From contig NW_005178819.1 of the NCBI RefSeq assembly GCF_000350225.1, positions 95,244-159,243 of the forward strand: a stretch of DNA of 64,000 nucleotides, given 5' to 3'. The notes below the pieces were generated by a model. That model was not told where the DNA came from and did no database searches. It saw only the letters and a list, made by a program, of their open reading frames with translations. This DNA is from Chondrus crispus. Lineage: Eukaryota > Rhodophyta > Florideophyceae > Gigartinales > Gigartinaceae. A program made the translations under genes and the position numbers. Below, one piece after another: positions 63,513-64,000 of the stretch (position 1 is the first letter of the stretch; every line of letters starts with the position of its first letter).

Positions 63513-64000
63513 ATGGAAGACTCCAAACGGCTTCACAAATTTCACGGACGTCCTGGAGAGGACTTCCATCTATGGGCTGCCCTTACGGAGGCGGCGTTGG
63601 AAGTAAAAGTAGTTCTCCGTGTCGTTATCGCTGATGTCATTGGAGACGGTACTGGAGATATATCCGCGGAAATTAAGCTGTCTATTGCAAATGCCCGCGC
63701 TGTAATCATACAAGGCCTTGGTGATAAACCTCTACGTCTCTGTTACATGGAAAAGTACAACCCATTCATGATGTGGGAAAGATGGAGGGACAGATATGCG
63801 GTCTCAAACATTGTCACGGGCGTACAGCTTCTCACAAAATTGGCTCGCGCCAGCTACAGTGGCCAGGTAATGTCCGATTTCATCGATGGTTTCGAGGAAG
63901 TTTTCAATCGTCTATCGGCTATGGAGAGCAGCGTGACGGAGCAAATGCAAGTTTCTATGCTTATCGCCTCTTTCGGTGACAAATCTAAATCCGACTACGG
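63513..64000 (+). CDS. copia gag (5' part, runs off the window)
   Basis: An ATG 97 bp after the primer site opens a frame of at least 162 codons that is still open at the window end. It has the gag features of copia elements: KFHGRPGEDFHLW near the N-terminus (the F-x-G...W core), then a helical capsid-like domain with MWERWRDRYA, FIDGFEEVFNRL and VSMLIASFGD. No stop or frameshift is present so far, unlike the 43-49 kb element. The two gag proteins are clearly different in sequence, so this is another copia lineage. Whether pol is intact cannot be seen. Confidence 0.85.
   Translation, partial: MEDSKRLHKFHGRPGEDFHLWAALTEAALEVKVVLRVVIADVIGDGTGDISAEIKLSIANARAVIIQGLGDKPLRLCYMEKYNPFMMWERWRDRYAVSNIVTGVQLLTKLARASYSGQVMSDFIDGFEEVFNRLSAMESSVTEQMQVSMLIASFGDKSKSDY

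Overview
The window is nuclear DNA of a eukaryote. It carries Elongator, CAF-1, cactin, ribosomal protein uL3, a BAH protein and HROB, spliceosomal GT-AG introns, and Ty1/copia, PIF/Harbinger, Mutator and Tc1/mariner-pogo elements. Host genes are compact, mostly intronless and separated by a few hundred bases, with large transposon-rich tracts between them. A UvrC-type gene with an apparent organelle-targeting leader points to a photosynthetic lineage. This style fits a florideophyte red alga such as Chondrus; that placement is inference, since no species-diagnostic sequence was recognised.

Layout. 0-2 kb: two unrecognised minus-strand ORFs. 2-4 kb: no convincing gene. 4.1-14 kb: a mosaic bracketed by matching 15-bp inverted termini. 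It holds a SAP/SANT-like protein gene, a 76-bp tandem array, an LTR-like element, a MITE, a truncated UvrC-like gene, an acidic unknown protein, a PIF/Harbinger transposase with one internal stop and a 1.1-kb non-autonomous element. 14.4-28.4 kb: a gene-dense host block (BAH protein, TRM11, cactin, HROB, ELP1, CAF-1 large subunit). 28.5-43 kb: gene fragments and transposons. These are a mariner-type MITE, a cysteine-peptidase-like ORF, a glycine decarboxylase fragment, a TFIIS zinc-ribbon fragment, a MULE transposase with an N-terminal J-domain, a broken CorC/CNNM gene and a decayed DDB2 running into a pogo transposase remnant. 43-49.5 kb: a three-level nest, two solo LTR-like insertions inside a copia element inside a second copy of the MITE. 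49.5-59.2 kb: a second host block (MnmA/TRMU, RHD3-like GTPase, AP endonuclease, RPL3/uL3, four-finger C2H2 protein). 59.2-63.1 kb: no recognised gene. 63.1-64 kb: the 5' end of a second copia element, running off the window.

The host genes centre on genome maintenance and translation: tRNA modification (TRM11, ELP1, MnmA), chromatin and repair (CAF-1, HROB, AP endonuclease, decayed DDB2, truncated UvrC), splicing (cactin) and the ribosome (uL3). They are eukaryotic neighbours, not an operon. TRM11/cactin and AP endonuclease/RPL3 are divergent pairs with short shared upstream regions. The least expected items are the J-domain MULE transposase, two motif-rich brackets around captured gene fragments, the copia primer sites matching the anticodon region of initiator tRNA, and same-family MITEs placed directly upstream of two host genes.
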